From: Pseudoxanthomonas sp. GM95
Lineage (GTDB): Bacteria > Pseudomonadota > Gammaproteobacteria > Xanthomonadales > Xanthomonadaceae
Assembly (NCBI RefSeq): GCF_900109775.1
Contig: NZ_FOAX01000004.1
Span: forward strand, 359,412 to 423,411
Reading direction: 5' to 3'
DNA length: 64,000 nt
The notes under the pieces are model-generated. The model did no database searches and was not told the origin of the DNA. It saw only the letters and a list, made by a program, of their open reading frames with translations. Position 1 is the stretch's first letter. Each line of letters opens with the position of its first letter. This document shows, piece by piece, positions 10,380 to 20,913 of the stretch. A program made the translations under genes and the position numbers.

Positions 10380-10593
10380 TTGATCTTCAGCGCCTTCAAA
10401 GCGAGCCGAGCACCGCAGCCGGAAACGGCCGAAGAGGCGCGCGTGTCTGAGCGCAGCGAGTTTGCGCGCCGTGCCGTTTCCGGCGAGGAGCGGAGGGAAC
10501 CGGCGAAACGCGCCGGTGAGCGTCAGGCGCTGGCGGTTTTGGCTACTTTTGCCAAGACAAAAGTGGCTCGCGTCGCGAAGCGACGTGAAAGCT
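10380..10593 (+). repeat. Intergenic structured repeat family B, copy 2
   Basis: Same architecture as 1107-1320. Outer stem is GCCGGAAACGGC/GCCGTTTCCGGC, inner stem GGCGCGC/GCGCGCC, then ACCGGCG/CGCCGGT, ACTTTTG/CAAAAGT and CGTCGC/GCGACG. Relative to copy 1 the outer, inner and last stems differ by changes on both arms that keep pairing. Confidence 0.8.
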
Positions 10594-10668
10594 CTGCTTT
10601 CGCTCCTGCCTGTGCACCTGCTTGGTGATAGGAGGCCCGAAGCAAGGCCAAGACAAGATCAGTTGCAG

Positions 10669-10876
10669 AGCTCTCGCGCCGCTTCGCGGCACGACTTCCT
10701 TTTGTCGCGGCAAAAGGAAGCAAAACCGCTTCTCGCCGGACGCACGCCGATGCTGCGCATCGGTCCCCTGCGCTCCTCCCCTGCTCAGGCACGGCGCGGG
10801 AACTCGCTTCGCTCAGACACCCGCGCCTCTGCGGCCTGATCAGGCTCCGGTGCTCGGCGCGCTTTGACGGCTCGGT
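10669..10876 (-). repeat. Intergenic structured repeat family B, copy 3 (inverted)
   Basis: Read on the minus strand it matches the other copies. The outer stem is GCCTGATCAGG/CCTGCTCAGGC-like with one mismatch, inner stem GGCGCGGG/CCCGCGCC, hairpin CCGATGC/GCATCGG where the others have ACCGGCG/CGCCGGT, and CTTCCTTTTG/CAAAAGGAAG where the others have ACTTTTG/CAAAAGT. The reading frame open in copies 1 and 2 contains stops here. Confidence 0.75.
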
Positions 10877-10939
10877 CAGGTAAAGCGAACAGCCAGAGCA
10901 AGAGCGCCGAAGCAACAGCAAGCCGCACTTTGCGCCGCG

Positions 10940-12046
10940 TCACCCGCGATGCGGCGTCCCCAGGTATTCCGCGCTCTGCATCTCGATCAACCGCGACGCC
11001 GTACGCTCGAACGCGCCAGCCAACCGCGTGCCGGTATACAACTCCACCGGCGATGCATCGGCGCTGCAGACGAACTTGACGTGGCGGTCATAGACCTCGT
11101 CGATCAGGTTGACCAAGCGGCGTGCGGCGTCTTCGTTGGTGCGGTCGAAGCGCGGGATGCCGCCCAGCAGCAGCGTGTGGAACTCGCGCGACAGTTCGAT
11201 GTAGTCGTTGGCCGAGCGCGGGCCTTCGCAAAGCTGGGCGAAGTCGAACCAGGCAATATCCTTGCCGCGACCGCGCAGGTCGATGCTGCGGCCTTCGATC
11301 TCGATCTGGCCGGCCTGCGCCGGGATGCCGGCCAGTTCCTCCCAGCGCTGCGCCAGCCAGGCGTCGGCACCGTCGTCCAGCGGCGTGCGATACACCGGCG
11401 AACGGGTCAGCGCGCGCAGGCGGTAATCCTGCTCGCCTTCGGCATACAGCACGGTGCAGTGCTTCATCAGCGCGGCGATCGCCGGCAGGAAGCGGTCGCG
11501 CTGCAGGCCGTCCTTGTAGAGGTTTTCCGGCGCGGTGTTGGAGGTCGTCACCAGGGTCACGCCCTGGGCGAACAGGCGCTCGGTCAGGCGGCCCAACAGC
11601 ATCGCATCGCCGATATCGGTGACGAAGAACTCATCCAGCACCAGCACGCGCAGCGAGTCCTTCCACTCCTGGGCGATGCGCGCCAGCGGATCGCTCTGGC
11701 CGGCGTGCTCGCGCAGCTGCTCGTGGATGTCGCGCATGAAGCGGTGGAAGTGCGTGCGGCGCTTCTGCTTGACCGGCAGGCCGTCGTAGAACAGGTCCAC
11801 CAGGAAGGTCTTGCCGCGGCCCACGCCGCCCCAGAAGTACAGGCCCTTGACCGGCTGCGGCTTCTTCCAGAACGCCGACAGGCGATCCAGGAACCCATCC
11901 TGATCGTCATCGCACAGCGCGGCGTGGATGCGGTCCAGTTCTGCCAGCGCGGCGTGCTGGGCGCGATCGTCGCTCCACTTGCCCTCGGCCACGCCCTGGG
12001 CGTAGCGCTGCGAGGGCAGCAGCTCGGCCTGCGCGGGCGCGCTCAC
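10940..12046 (-). CDS. zapE: Cell division protein ZapE (AFG1-like ATPase)
   Basis: 368 residues, the usual length for ZapE/YhcM. Walker A 'GGVGRGKTFLVD' (about residue 75), Walker B 'VLVLDEFFVTDIGD', and the AFG1-type sequences 'HFHRFMRDIHEQL' and 'LYKDGLQRDRFLPAI' are all visible. In E. coli ZapE binds FtsZ and supports constriction under low oxygen or heat; eukaryotic AFG1 acts on mitochondrial proteins. The start codon overlaps the stop of the upstream hydrolase gene (4 nt), so the two form a small operon. The gene runs into repeat family B copy 3, and no other terminator is obvious. Confidence 0.92.
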   Translation of the reverse strand: MSAPAQAELLPSQRYAQGVAEGKWSDDRAQHAALAELDRIHAALCDDDQDGFLDRLSAFWKKPQPVKGLYFWGGVGRGKTFLVDLFYDGLPVKQKRRTHFHRFMRDIHEQLREHAGQSDPLARIAQEWKDSLRVLVLDEFFVTDIGDAMLLGRLTERLFAQGVTLVTTSNTAPENLYKDGLQRDRFLPAIAALMKHCTVLYAEGEQDYRLRALTRSPVYRTPLDDGADAWLAQRWEELAGIPAQAGQIEIEGRSIDLRGRGKDIAWFDFAQLCEGPRSANDYIELSREFHTLLLGGIPRFDRTNEDAARRLVNLIDEVYDRHVKFVCSADASPVELYTGTRLAGAFERTASRLIEMQSAEYLGTPHRG

Positions 12047-12711
12047 GCGCTGGCCGCCGGCAGCCAGCCCTTGACCGCATGCTGGATGGCGCCGCGCAGG
12101 TCGATCAGCTTGCGATGGAAGAAGTGACTGGTGTCGGGCATCCGCACCAGCGTGTGCGGCACGTCGATCGATTCAAGCCAGTCAAAGACGCTTTGCGGAT
12201 CGACGATCTCGTCGCTTTCGCCCTGCACCACCAGCCAGCGCGGCGGCGGCTGCACGCCGTCGAAATCCCAGCCGCGCCCGGTCGGCGGCGCGATCGACAC
12301 TAGCACCTGCGGCTGCAACGCCTCACTGGCCTTGAGCGAGACATACGCGCCGAAGCTGAAACCCACCAGCCACAGCACCGCCTCCGGTTGCTGGCTGCGC
12401 ACCCAGGCCACCACGGCGGCCAGGTCGTCCCCTTCGCCCACGCCGTTGTCGAAGTCGCCCTGCGACTGGCCGACGCTGCGGAAGTTGAAGCGCACCGTGG
12501 CCACGCCCAGCTCGCGCACCGCGCGTGCGGCCATAGTCACGACCTTGTTGTGCAGGCTGCCGCCATCGGTGGACAGCGGGTGGCAAACCACGGCGATGGC
12601 CGGGACGGCAGGCACCTCGGCGTCGGGCAGGTCGACGGCCACTTCAAGTGCGCCGGCCGGGCCGTCCAGCAGGAAGGTGGTCGATTCGGTGGGGAAGGCG
12701 GGCGTGGGCAT
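12043..12711 (-). CDS. Alpha/beta hydrolase (YghX/YfhR-like)
   Basis: 222 residues of the small alpha/beta hydrolase type. The nucleophile elbow is 'GFSFGAYVSLK' (G-x-S-x-G), the acid is likely Asp in 'GESDEIVDP', and the catalytic His is in 'PDTSHFFHRKL'. The oxyanion region 'VVCHPLSTDGGSLHNKVV' is typical of the YfhR/dienelactone-hydrolase-like group annotated in many gammaproteobacteria without a known substrate. Start ATG at 12711 (MPTPAFP) is preferred to the ATG at 12762, which adds a basic leader not seen in the family. Coupled to zapE by a 4-nt overlap. Confidence 0.8.
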   Translation of the reverse strand: MPTPAFPTESTTFLLDGPAGALEVAVDLPDAEVPAVPAIAVVCHPLSTDGGSLHNKVVTMAARAVRELGVATVRFNFRSVGQSQGDFDNGVGEGDDLAAVVAWVRSQQPEAVLWLVGFSFGAYVSLKASEALQPQVLVSIAPPTGRGWDFDGVQPPPRWLVVQGESDEIVDPQSVFDWLESIDVPHTLVRMPDTSHFFHRKLIDLRGAIQHAVKGWLPAASA

Positions 12712-12778
12712 GGCGCCATGATAACCGGCGCTTCGTTTCCGGCCCTGCATGCGAGCGCCCAAGCCCGGAAACAGCGAC

Positions 12779-12815
12779 GCCGGCCCACGGAGGGCCGGCG
12801 TCGGTGTGGGCCGGC
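12779..12815. terminator. GC-rich hairpin between hydrolase and transporter genes
   Basis: GCCGGCCC/GGGCCGGC forms a perfect 8-bp stem (12779-12799), and an alternative 10-bp pairing uses GTGGGCCGGC at 12806-12815. It sits about 40 nt past the stop of the minus-strand MHS transporter gene. There is no clear T-run, so termination is only possible. Confidence 0.35.
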
Positions 12816-12855
12816 ATACTTCGCCCCGGCCCGTGGCGCCCCTCCCAGGGATGTC

Positions 12856-14517
12856 TTACTGGGTGATGTCCACGCCCTTGGTCTCGCGCAGGAAGATCGC
12901 ACCCAGGATCAGCGTCATCACCGCGATGCCGATCGGATACCACAGACCGTAATACATGTTGCCCGTGGCGGCGACTAGACCAAAGGAGATGGTCGGCAGG
13001 AAGCCACCGAACCAGCCGTTGCCGATGTGGTACGGCAGCGACATGGAGGTGTAGCGGATGCGGGTCGGGAACAGCTCGACCAGCCAGGCCGCGATCGGCG
13101 CGTACACCATGGTCACGAAGATCGCCAGGACGAACAGCACCGCGATCACCATCGGCTTGTTGATGCGGGCCGGGTCGGCCTTTTCCGGATAGCCGGCGGT
13201 GGTCAGGGCGCCCTTGAGTTCCTTGACGAAGGCATCGCCCTTGGCCTTGCCTTCTTCCTTGGACAGGCCGCCGCCTTCATACGAGCTGATCTGCGCATCG
13301 CCCACGTTGACCGTGGCCACGCCGCCGGCCGGGGCCGCCTTGACCGAGTACGGCACGCCGGCCTTGGTCAGCGCGGTGGCGACGATGTCGCACGAGCTGG
13401 TGAAGGTCTTCTTGCCGACCGGGTCGAACTGGAAGCTGCAGGTGTCCGGATCGGCGTTGATCACCACCGGGGAACTGGTGCGGGCTTCTTCGATCGCCGG
13501 GTTGGCGTAGTGGGTCAGCGCCTTGAACAGCGGGATGTAGCACAGCGCCGCCAGCAGGCAGCCGCCCAGCACGATGCCCTTGCGACCGATCTTGTCCGAC
13601 AGCCAGCCGAAGAACAGGAAGAACGGCGTGGCCAGGGCCAGCGCGCCGGCGATCAGCAGCGCGCCGGTGGTGGCATCGACCTTGAGCGCCTGGGTCAGGA
13701 AGAACAGCGCGTAGAACTGGCCGCCGTACCACACCACGGCCTGGCCGGCGGTGGCGCCCAGCAGCACCATCAGCATCAGCTTGAAGTTGCCGCCCTTGAG
13801 GCTGTCGCGGAACGGGGTCTTGGAGCCTTTACCTTCCGCCTTCATCTGCTGGAACAGCGGCGATTCGCTCAGCTGCATGCGGATCCACACCGACACACCC
13901 AGCAGCACGATCGACACCAGGAACGGAATGCGCCAGCCCCAGGCTTCGAACGCCTCGTTACCGAGCGTGCTGCGGCACGCCAAGATGATCAGCAGCGACA
14001 GGAACAGGCCGATGGTGGCCGTGCACTGGATGAAGCTGGTGTAGAACCCGCGGCGGTGGGCCGGTGCGTGTTCGGCCACGTAGGTCGCCGCGCCGCCGTA
14101 TTCGCCGCCCATCGCCAGGCCCTGCAACAGGCGCAGCAGGATCAGGATCACCGGGGCGGCCACGCCGATCTGCGCGTAGCCCGGCAGCACGCCCACCAGG
14201 AAGGTGGACAGGCCCATGATCAGGATCGTCACCAGGAAGGTGTACTTGCGGCCGATGCGATCGCCCAGGCTGCCGAAGAAGGCCGCGCCGAAGGGCCGCA
14301 CGAAGAAGCCGGCGGCGAAGGCCAGCAGCGCAAAGATGAAGGCCGTGGTTTCGTTGACGCCCGCGAAGAACTGCTTGGCGATGATCGCCGCCAGTGAGCC
14401 GTACAGGAAGAAGTCGTACCACTCGAACACGGTGCCCAGACTGGACGCGAGGATCACGCGCTTGTGTCCGGAGGTCAGCGTGCCCGAGGCGGGCTGCGAG
14501 GAAGCGGTGGTGGCCAT
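12856..14517 (-). CDS. MFS transporter, metabolite:H+ symporter (MHS) family, with periplasmic insert
   Basis: 553 residues, about 100 more than usual for MHS proteins such as ShiA, KgtP or ProP. The family signature 'FEWYDFFLYG' (residues 31-40) is followed by 'SLGDRIGRK' and, in the second half, 'GWLSDKIGRKG'. Between helices 9 and 10 (about residues 340-455) lies an extra hydrophilic segment with two Cys ('DTCSFQF', 'SSCDIVA') that is predicted extracytoplasmic. It lies 14 nt downstream of the DcaP-like porin on the same strand, and the pair is divergent from acs. A carboxylate substrate such as acetate or a C4 acid is inferred from this context, not shown. Confidence 0.85.
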   Translation of the reverse strand: MATTASSQPASGTLTSGHKRVILASSLGTVFEWYDFFLYGSLAAIIAKQFFAGVNETTAFIFALLAFAAGFFVRPFGAAFFGSLGDRIGRKYTFLVTILIMGLSTFLVGVLPGYAQIGVAAPVILILLRLLQGLAMGGEYGGAATYVAEHAPAHRRGFYTSFIQCTATIGLFLSLLIILACRSTLGNEAFEAWGWRIPFLVSIVLLGVSVWIRMQLSESPLFQQMKAEGKGSKTPFRDSLKGGNFKLMLMVLLGATAGQAVVWYGGQFYALFFLTQALKVDATTGALLIAGALALATPFFLFFGWLSDKIGRKGIVLGGCLLAALCYIPLFKALTHYANPAIEEARTSSPVVINADPDTCSFQFDPVGKKTFTSSCDIVATALTKAGVPYSVKAAPAGGVATVNVGDAQISSYEGGGLSKEEGKAKGDAFVKELKGALTTAGYPEKADPARINKPMVIAVLFVLAIFVTMVYAPIAAWLVELFPTRIRYTSMSLPYHIGNGWFGGFLPTISFGLVAATGNMYYGLWYPIGIAVMTLILGAIFLRETKGVDITQ

Positions 14518-14531
14518 GGTGGTCTCCGGGG

Positions 14532-15926
14532 TTAGAAGCTGTACTTCACGGATGTCTGGATACGCTTGAGATCGCCGGACCGGTCGTCTTCCAGTTCACG
14601 ACGTCCCCAGGTCAGCTCGGCGCCCAGATCGAGCTTGGGGAACGGGGAATAGATCAGGTTGGCGTGCCACGACTCCGAGCGCTCGGTCACGCCGAAGCCG
14701 GTGTACTCGGTGTCGTTGTCCAGCACGGCCAGCGCGTAGTACAGGTTGGTGCGCAGCTTGGGCGAGAACAGGTGGCGCCACGCCACCCAGCCGCCGTAGG
14801 CGTTCTCTGCATGCAGGCCGCCGGTGGCGTCGAGCACCGTATCCGGCGCAAGCCCGAGCGCCATGTAGCGGCCGATGCCCTTGCCGCCGTTGACCTGGTA
14901 GCGGATGTCGTCGGTCTTGCCCAAGTTGAACTTGCCGGCCACGCTGAAGGCCGCGCCGGTCTCGTCTTCGTCCAGGTACTTGAACTGCCGCAGCAGCATC
15001 GAAGCGCTGAAGATGCCCCAGTCGCCCTTGGTCTGCCATTTGGCGGTGATGTCCGGCAACGCGTTGTCGCCGGAGTTGGAACGCACGCCGGTCTGGTAGG
15101 CGCTCATCGTGGTCTGCGGGTTTTCCGCCGACACCGAGAAGCCGCCGTTGGTGTAGCGCAACTGCGCCTGGCGCACGAAGGCGATGCCGTCGACCGGGCC
15201 AAGGAAATCCACCGAGTCAGGCAGCACATCGGCATTCATGAAGTTGGACCAGGTCTGGCCTGCCAGCCAGTGGTTCCAGCTCACGTACGCGTGGCGCAGC
15301 GACAGCGCGTAGGTGTTGGTCGCCGTCTCGTTGCCAGCGAAGGCGTTGCTGCCGCCGCCGAACATGTCGGCCTCGATGAAGGCTTTGATCTTGTCGCCGT
15401 TCTCGGTGACGGTGTCGGCCGAGAAGTTGAAGCGCGAGAACTGCGCGTGGAAGTCGGTGTAGCCATCGCCCCCATCGGCGCCCGCGCCGCCCACCGGCGT
15501 TGCGCTGGGCACGTAGAACAGGCGGCCCGAGGACCCGTCGGCGATGCGGCCATCCGAGGTCTCGGTGTACATGCCGTCCATCTTGATGAAGCCACCGAAG
15601 GTGAAGGTGGTGTTGGGCATCGAGTTGGCCATCACCGACTGCGCCTGGATCGGCTGCTTGCCGGCCGGCACCTTGGCCACGGTGGTGCGCACTTCATCCA
15701 GCTGCGTCTGCGCCTGGGTCACTTGGCCCTGCGTCTGGGTGATCTGCGTGGCCTGTTGCTGCTGCGAGCTGAGTAGCGCCTGCACCTGCGCTTCGAGCTG
15801 CGCGACGCGTGCTTCGAGTTCCTTTTCCTTCTTCGTGTCGGCCAGTGCCGCACCCGGCGCCAGCAATGCGAAGACCATGGCAACGGCCAGTGGGCGACGC
15901 GACAACGATGCAATGCGTGTGGTCAT
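14532..15926 (-). CDS. DcaP-like trimeric outer-membrane porin
   Basis: 464 residues. Signal peptide 1-29 (cleavage after ALA), then a coiled coil (residues 33-80, heptad-like, Gln-rich) typical of DcaP, which forms a trimeric N-terminal stalk. A beta-barrel follows with 'FGGFIKMDGMY' at its first strand and a C-terminal 'IQTSVKYSF' ending in Phe. DcaP-type porins pass dicarboxylic acids and other anions. It is first in a unit with the MHS transporter and divergent from acs, so outer- and inner-membrane uptake of a carboxylate is the likely joint task. The 253-nt region to acs carries paired GACC-type motifs. Confidence 0.88.
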   Translation of the reverse strand: MTTRIASLSRRPLAVAMVFALLAPGAALADTKKEKELEARVAQLEAQVQALLSSQQQQATQITQTQGQVTQAQTQLDEVRTTVAKVPAGKQPIQAQSVMANSMPNTTFTFGGFIKMDGMYTETSDGRIADGSSGRLFYVPSATPVGGAGADGGDGYTDFHAQFSRFNFSADTVTENGDKIKAFIEADMFGGGSNAFAGNETATNTYALSLRHAYVSWNHWLAGQTWSNFMNADVLPDSVDFLGPVDGIAFVRQAQLRYTNGGFSVSAENPQTTMSAYQTGVRSNSGDNALPDITAKWQTKGDWGIFSASMLLRQFKYLDEDETGAAFSVAGKFNLGKTDDIRYQVNGGKGIGRYMALGLAPDTVLDATGGLHAENAYGGWVAWRHLFSPKLRTNLYYALAVLDNDTEYTGFGVTERSESWHANLIYSPFPKLDLGAELTWGRRELEDDRSGDLKRIQTSVKYSF

Positions 15927-16022
15927 TCCCCTCTCCCAAGAAGTCCCTGATATGCACGCGTTGCGCCTCCCCCTTACGAAGCGCGACCGCCGCAGATTGG
16001 GCGTGCGTGACAGTGCTCACCA

Positions 16023-16064
16023 TTCACCTTTGGTCGAAACGCGAATGCTTTAAGACCAAGGTCT
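16023..16064. promoter_or_regulatory. Two opposed GACCAA(A)GGT motifs between porin and acs
   Basis: AGACC-AA-GGTCT is a perfect inverted repeat at 16053-16064. About 20 nt upstream the minus strand reads GACCAAAGGT (plus-strand ACCTTTGGTC at 16026-16035). The two lie back to back in the divergent promoter region of dcaP/MHS and acs. They are candidate binding sites for the CrbR-like regulator encoded after acs; this is inference. Confidence 0.45.
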
Positions 16065-16179
16065 AACGGGGTTGTTGCGTTGCGCAAACAGTGGATCGGT
16101 CAAACTTCAAGTCCCCGCGTCGCAGCCGGTTTTTTTGGCCGGTCCTCTACTTCGCAATACGTTCCAACGAGGAGGTTCC

Positions 16180-18123
<1,944 letters not shown>

Positions 18124-18267
18124 GGGAGTGATGCGGCTGTGAGCAGCGAATCGTCGAAAGCCGATCGCGTGGTCTGGCACTATGCCAACCGTGCCAGCCT
18201 GGAATCGTCGTCGCATGACCGCGATGGCGATCCTGCGCACGACCCCACTCCCACGGCCCCCGCATCC

Positions 18268-18936
18268 ATGACCACACTGCTCATCGCTGACGATCACCCC
18301 TTGTTCCGTGAGGCCCTGCGCGGCGCCGTGCAGCGGGTGCTGCCGGGGGTGAACCTGCATGAGGCCGACAGCGTCGATGCGCTGTACACGCTGGTCGAGG
18401 CCAATCCGGATGCGGACCTGCTGCTGCTGGACCTCAACATGCCCGGCGCGCACGGCTTCAACGCGCTGGTGCACCTGCGCGCCCTGCATCCGCAGCTGCC
18501 GGTGATCGTGGTGTCCGCGCGCGAGGAGCCGGCGGTGATGCGTCGTGCCCTGGACCACGGCGCGATGGGCTTCATTCCGAAGTCGGTCGATTCGGACACC
18601 ATCGGCGAGGCCATCGGCTCGGTGCTCGATGGCGAGCGCTGGGCGCCGGAAGAAGCCCACAACGCCCCGGCCATCGGCCGTGACGAGCACGAGGTCGCCC
18701 AGCGCCTGCGCGATTTGACGCCGCAGCAGTTCCGCGTGCTGCAGATGCTCGGCGCCGGCCGCCTCAACAAGCAGATCGCCTACGACCTGGGCGTGTCCGA
18801 AGCCACCATCAAGGCCCACGTCACCGCGATCCTGCGCAAGCTGGGCGTCACCAACCGCACCCAAGCCGTGCTGATGGCCGGGCGCCTGTCGGTCGACCCG
18901 GACGGCCTGATCCCGCCGCCGGAAGACCAGGAATAA
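18268..18936 (+). CDS. crbR: CrbR/ErdR-type LuxR-family response regulator
   Basis: 222 residues. An N-terminal receiver begins at [17 protein letters not shown], with the phospho-acceptor in '[16 protein letters not shown]'. A LuxR-type helix-turn-helix follows ('[20 protein letters not shown]'). The 'DLNMPGxHGxNxLxxLR' stretch and the late 'KQIAYxLxxxExTxKAHVxAILRKLxVxNRxQA' pattern are what I recall of ErdR/CrbR, the acetate regulator of pseudomonads and vibrios. Start: ATG at 18268 at the first receiver strand; the frame is open back to a GTG at 18139, which would add 43 residues of no known domain. Located 144 nt after acs and 25 nt before aceK, so probably one transcription unit. Likely partner is the CrbS-type kinase at 2.1 kb. 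Confidence 0.85.
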   Translation: MTTLLIADDHPLFREALRGAVQRVLPGVNLHEADSVDALYTLVEANPDADLLLLDLNMPGAHGFNALVHLRALHPQLPVIVVSAREEPAVMRRALDHGAMGFIPKSVDSDTIGEAIGSVLDGERWAPEEAHNAPAIGRDEHEVAQRLRDLTPQQFRVLQMLGAGRLNKQIAYDLGVSEATIKAHVTAILRKLGVTNRTQAVLMAGRLSVDPDGLIPPPEDQE

Positions 18937-18961
18937 CCCCGGCCCCGGTGGCCATCCCTGC

Positions 18962-20671
18962 ATGGATGACGCTGCCGCCTTTGCCTCGCTGATCGGCGAG
19001 GCCTTCGCCGACTACCACGCCCAGTTCGCGGCGATCACCCAGCGCGCGCGACGCCGCTTCGAACAGCGCGACTGGCCCGCCGCCCGCGCCGATGCGGTCG
19101 AGCGCATCGCCCTGTACGACGCCTGCGTGGACGAGTGCCGCCTGCGGCTGCAGGCCGTCCTCGGACAGCGCGCCTTCGACCGCACGCTGTGGCAGGCCAT
19201 CCGTGACCGCTACGCCAAGCTGATCGACGCGCAGATCGACCGCGAGCTCTACAAGACCTTCTACAACACGCTGAGCCGGCGCTTCTTCAAGACCCACGGC
19301 GTGGATGCGCAGGTCGAATTCGTCGCGCTGGATATCGCGCCCACCGATGCCATCACCCATCCCGTCGCGCGCCACAGCTATGCGGTCTCGCTGAAACAGC
19401 CGACCGAGACCTTCGAGCGCGTGCTGGGCAACTACGCCTTCGACGTGCCCTACGCGCATCGCACCCGCTGCGCGGCGGCCGTGGCGGTGCGCCTGCAGGA
19501 CGATCTTGCCCACTGGGGCCAGGACCCGGTGCGGGCGATCGAGCTGCTGGACACGGTGTTCTATCGCGAACGCCGCGCGTACCTGGTCGGCCGCGTGCTG
19601 GGCGAATCGCGCTTCTCGCCGTGCGTGATCGCGCTGATCCATGACGAAGCCGGCCTGCGCGTGGACGCGGTGCTGACCCGGCGCGCGGATGTGGCCCAGC
19701 TGTTCGGTATCTCGCGCAGCTATTTCCAGGCCGACCTGCCGACGGTGGGCGATGCGGTGGTGTTCCTGCGCACGCTGCTGCCGCACAAGCCGATCGATGA
19801 GCTCTACACCGTGCTGGGCCGCGCCAAGCAGGGCAAGACCGAGCGCTTCCGCACCTTCTACAGCCACTTCAACGAGCGGCCCAACGAGCAGCTGACCCAG
19901 GCCGACGGCACGCCCGGCATGGTCATGGCGGTGTTCACCCTGCCCAGCTATCCGCTGGTGTTCAAGCTGATCCGCGATCGCTTTGCCGAGAGCAAGCAGG
20001 TGACCCGCCAGGACGTGCTGGAGCGCTATGCGCTGGTGTTCAACCGCGACCGCGTCGGCCGCCTGCTGGACGCACAGCCGTATCGCTCGCTGCGGTTTCC
20101 ACTGGCACGGTTCGCGCCGGGATTACTGGAGGAACTGCGCAGCACCTGCGCCAACAGCCTGGTGTTCGAAGGCGACGATGTGATCATCGCGCTGTGCTAC
20201 GTGCAGCGTCGATTGCGCCCGCTCAATCTCTACCTGCGCGAGCAGCCGGCCGAGGCCGCGCGCGCCGCCGCGCTGGAATACGGCCAGGCCATCGTCGACA
20301 TGGCGCGCAACAACATCTTCCCCGGCGACATGCTGCTGAAGAACTTCGGCGTGTCGCGGCATGGGCGCGTGGTGTTCTACGACTACGACGAAGTGCGGCT
20401 GATCACCGACTGCGCTTTTCGCGACTGGCCAAAGGCGCAGAACGAGGAGGACCAGATGTCGGCCGAGCCCTGGTTCCATGTCGCACCGGGCGATGTCTTC
20501 CCCGAGCGCTTCGCCCAATTCATGGGCCTGCCGCAAGCGCTGGCCAAGACGGTGCAGGCGGTGCACGGGCAGCTGTTCGACGCGGGCTGGTGGCGGGCGC
20601 TGCAGGCCGACCTGGCGCAAGGACGTTACCCCGACACCCCGCCGTATCTGCCTTCGCTGCGAGTGGCCTGA
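18962..20671 (+). CDS. aceK: Isocitrate dehydrogenase kinase/phosphatase
   Basis: 569 residues, the normal AceK length. This cytoplasmic enzyme phosphorylates and dephosphorylates isocitrate dehydrogenase and so diverts isocitrate into the glyoxylate bypass during growth on acetate. Recognisable are '[18 protein letters not shown]' near the N-terminus, the ATP-loop region '[23 protein letters not shown]', the catalytic '[27 protein letters not shown]' block with its DMLLKNFG core, and '[21 protein letters not shown]'. It follows crbR by 25 nt on the same strand. No isocitrate lyase or malate synthase gene is in the window, although in enterics aceK is in their operon. Confidence 0.96.
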   Translation: MDDAAAFASLIGEAFADYHAQFAAITQRARRRFEQRDWPAARADAVERIALYDACVDECRLRLQAVLGQRAFDRTLWQAIRDRYAKLIDAQIDRELYKTFYNTLSRRFFKTHGVDAQVEFVALDIAPTDAITHPVARHSYAVSLKQPTETFERVLGNYAFDVPYAHRTRCAAAVAVRLQDDLAHWGQDPVRAIELLDTVFYRERRAYLVGRVLGESRFSPCVIALIHDEAGLRVDAVLTRRADVAQLFGISRSYFQADLPTVGDAVVFLRTLLPHKPIDELYTVLGRAKQGKTERFRTFYSHFNERPNEQLTQADGTPGMVMAVFTLPSYPLVFKLIRDRFAESKQVTRQDVLERYALVFNRDRVGRLLDAQPYRSLRFPLARFAPGLLEELRSTCANSLVFEGDDVIIALCYVQRRLRPLNLYLREQPAEAARAAALEYGQAIVDMARNNIFPGDMLLKNFGVSRHGRVVFYDYDEVRLITDCAFRDWPKAQNEEDQMSAEPWFHVAPGDVFPERFAQFMGLPQALAKTVQAVHGQLFDAGWWRALQADLAQGRYPDTPPYLPSLRVA

Positions 20672-20874
20672 ACTGCGCGCATCGCGACGCGTGCGTGACG
20701 CCAAAACTTGATTGACGGTCTTCAGATGCGGGCAGAAAATGCGCGCACCTGACGCGCGGCCAGCTCACGCGTCGGCCTCTCACCGCAGGACTTTCCTTCC
20801 ATGCCCAGCGACCCTTCCAGTCGATCTCGCCTGCCGTCAACGGTGGCCGTGCGCTGAGCCTTCGCTGGTTCGGC

Positions 20875-20898
20875 GGGGCTGCCGTTGCGGCAGGCCCC
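20875..20898 (+). promoter_or_regulatory. Stem-loop in the mgtE leader
   Basis: GGGGC-TGCCG / CGGCA-GGCCCC with a TTG loop and one bulge ends 15 nt before the mgtE ATG. It would cover the region just upstream of the start, where no clear Shine-Dalgarno sequence is seen. A role in Mg-dependent control is only a guess; I could not match the 240-nt leader to a known riboswitch class. Confidence 0.3.
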
Positions 20899-20913
20899 AA
20901 CAGGCCGTTCCAG

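Larger units (their letters stand above)
10301..10939. other. Gene-free stretch with two opposed family B repeats
   Basis: 640 bases between eptA and zapE. It holds family B copy 2 (10380-10593) and copy 3 in inverted orientation (10669-10876), head to head around a 75-nt spacer. No gene is supported; the open frames follow the repeats. Confidence 0.75.

Noticed and set aside
10362..10921. Open frames of 88-132 codons after eptA
   Set aside because: They follow repeat family B; the frame open in copies 1 and 2 has stops in copy 3 while stems are kept, which argues against coding.
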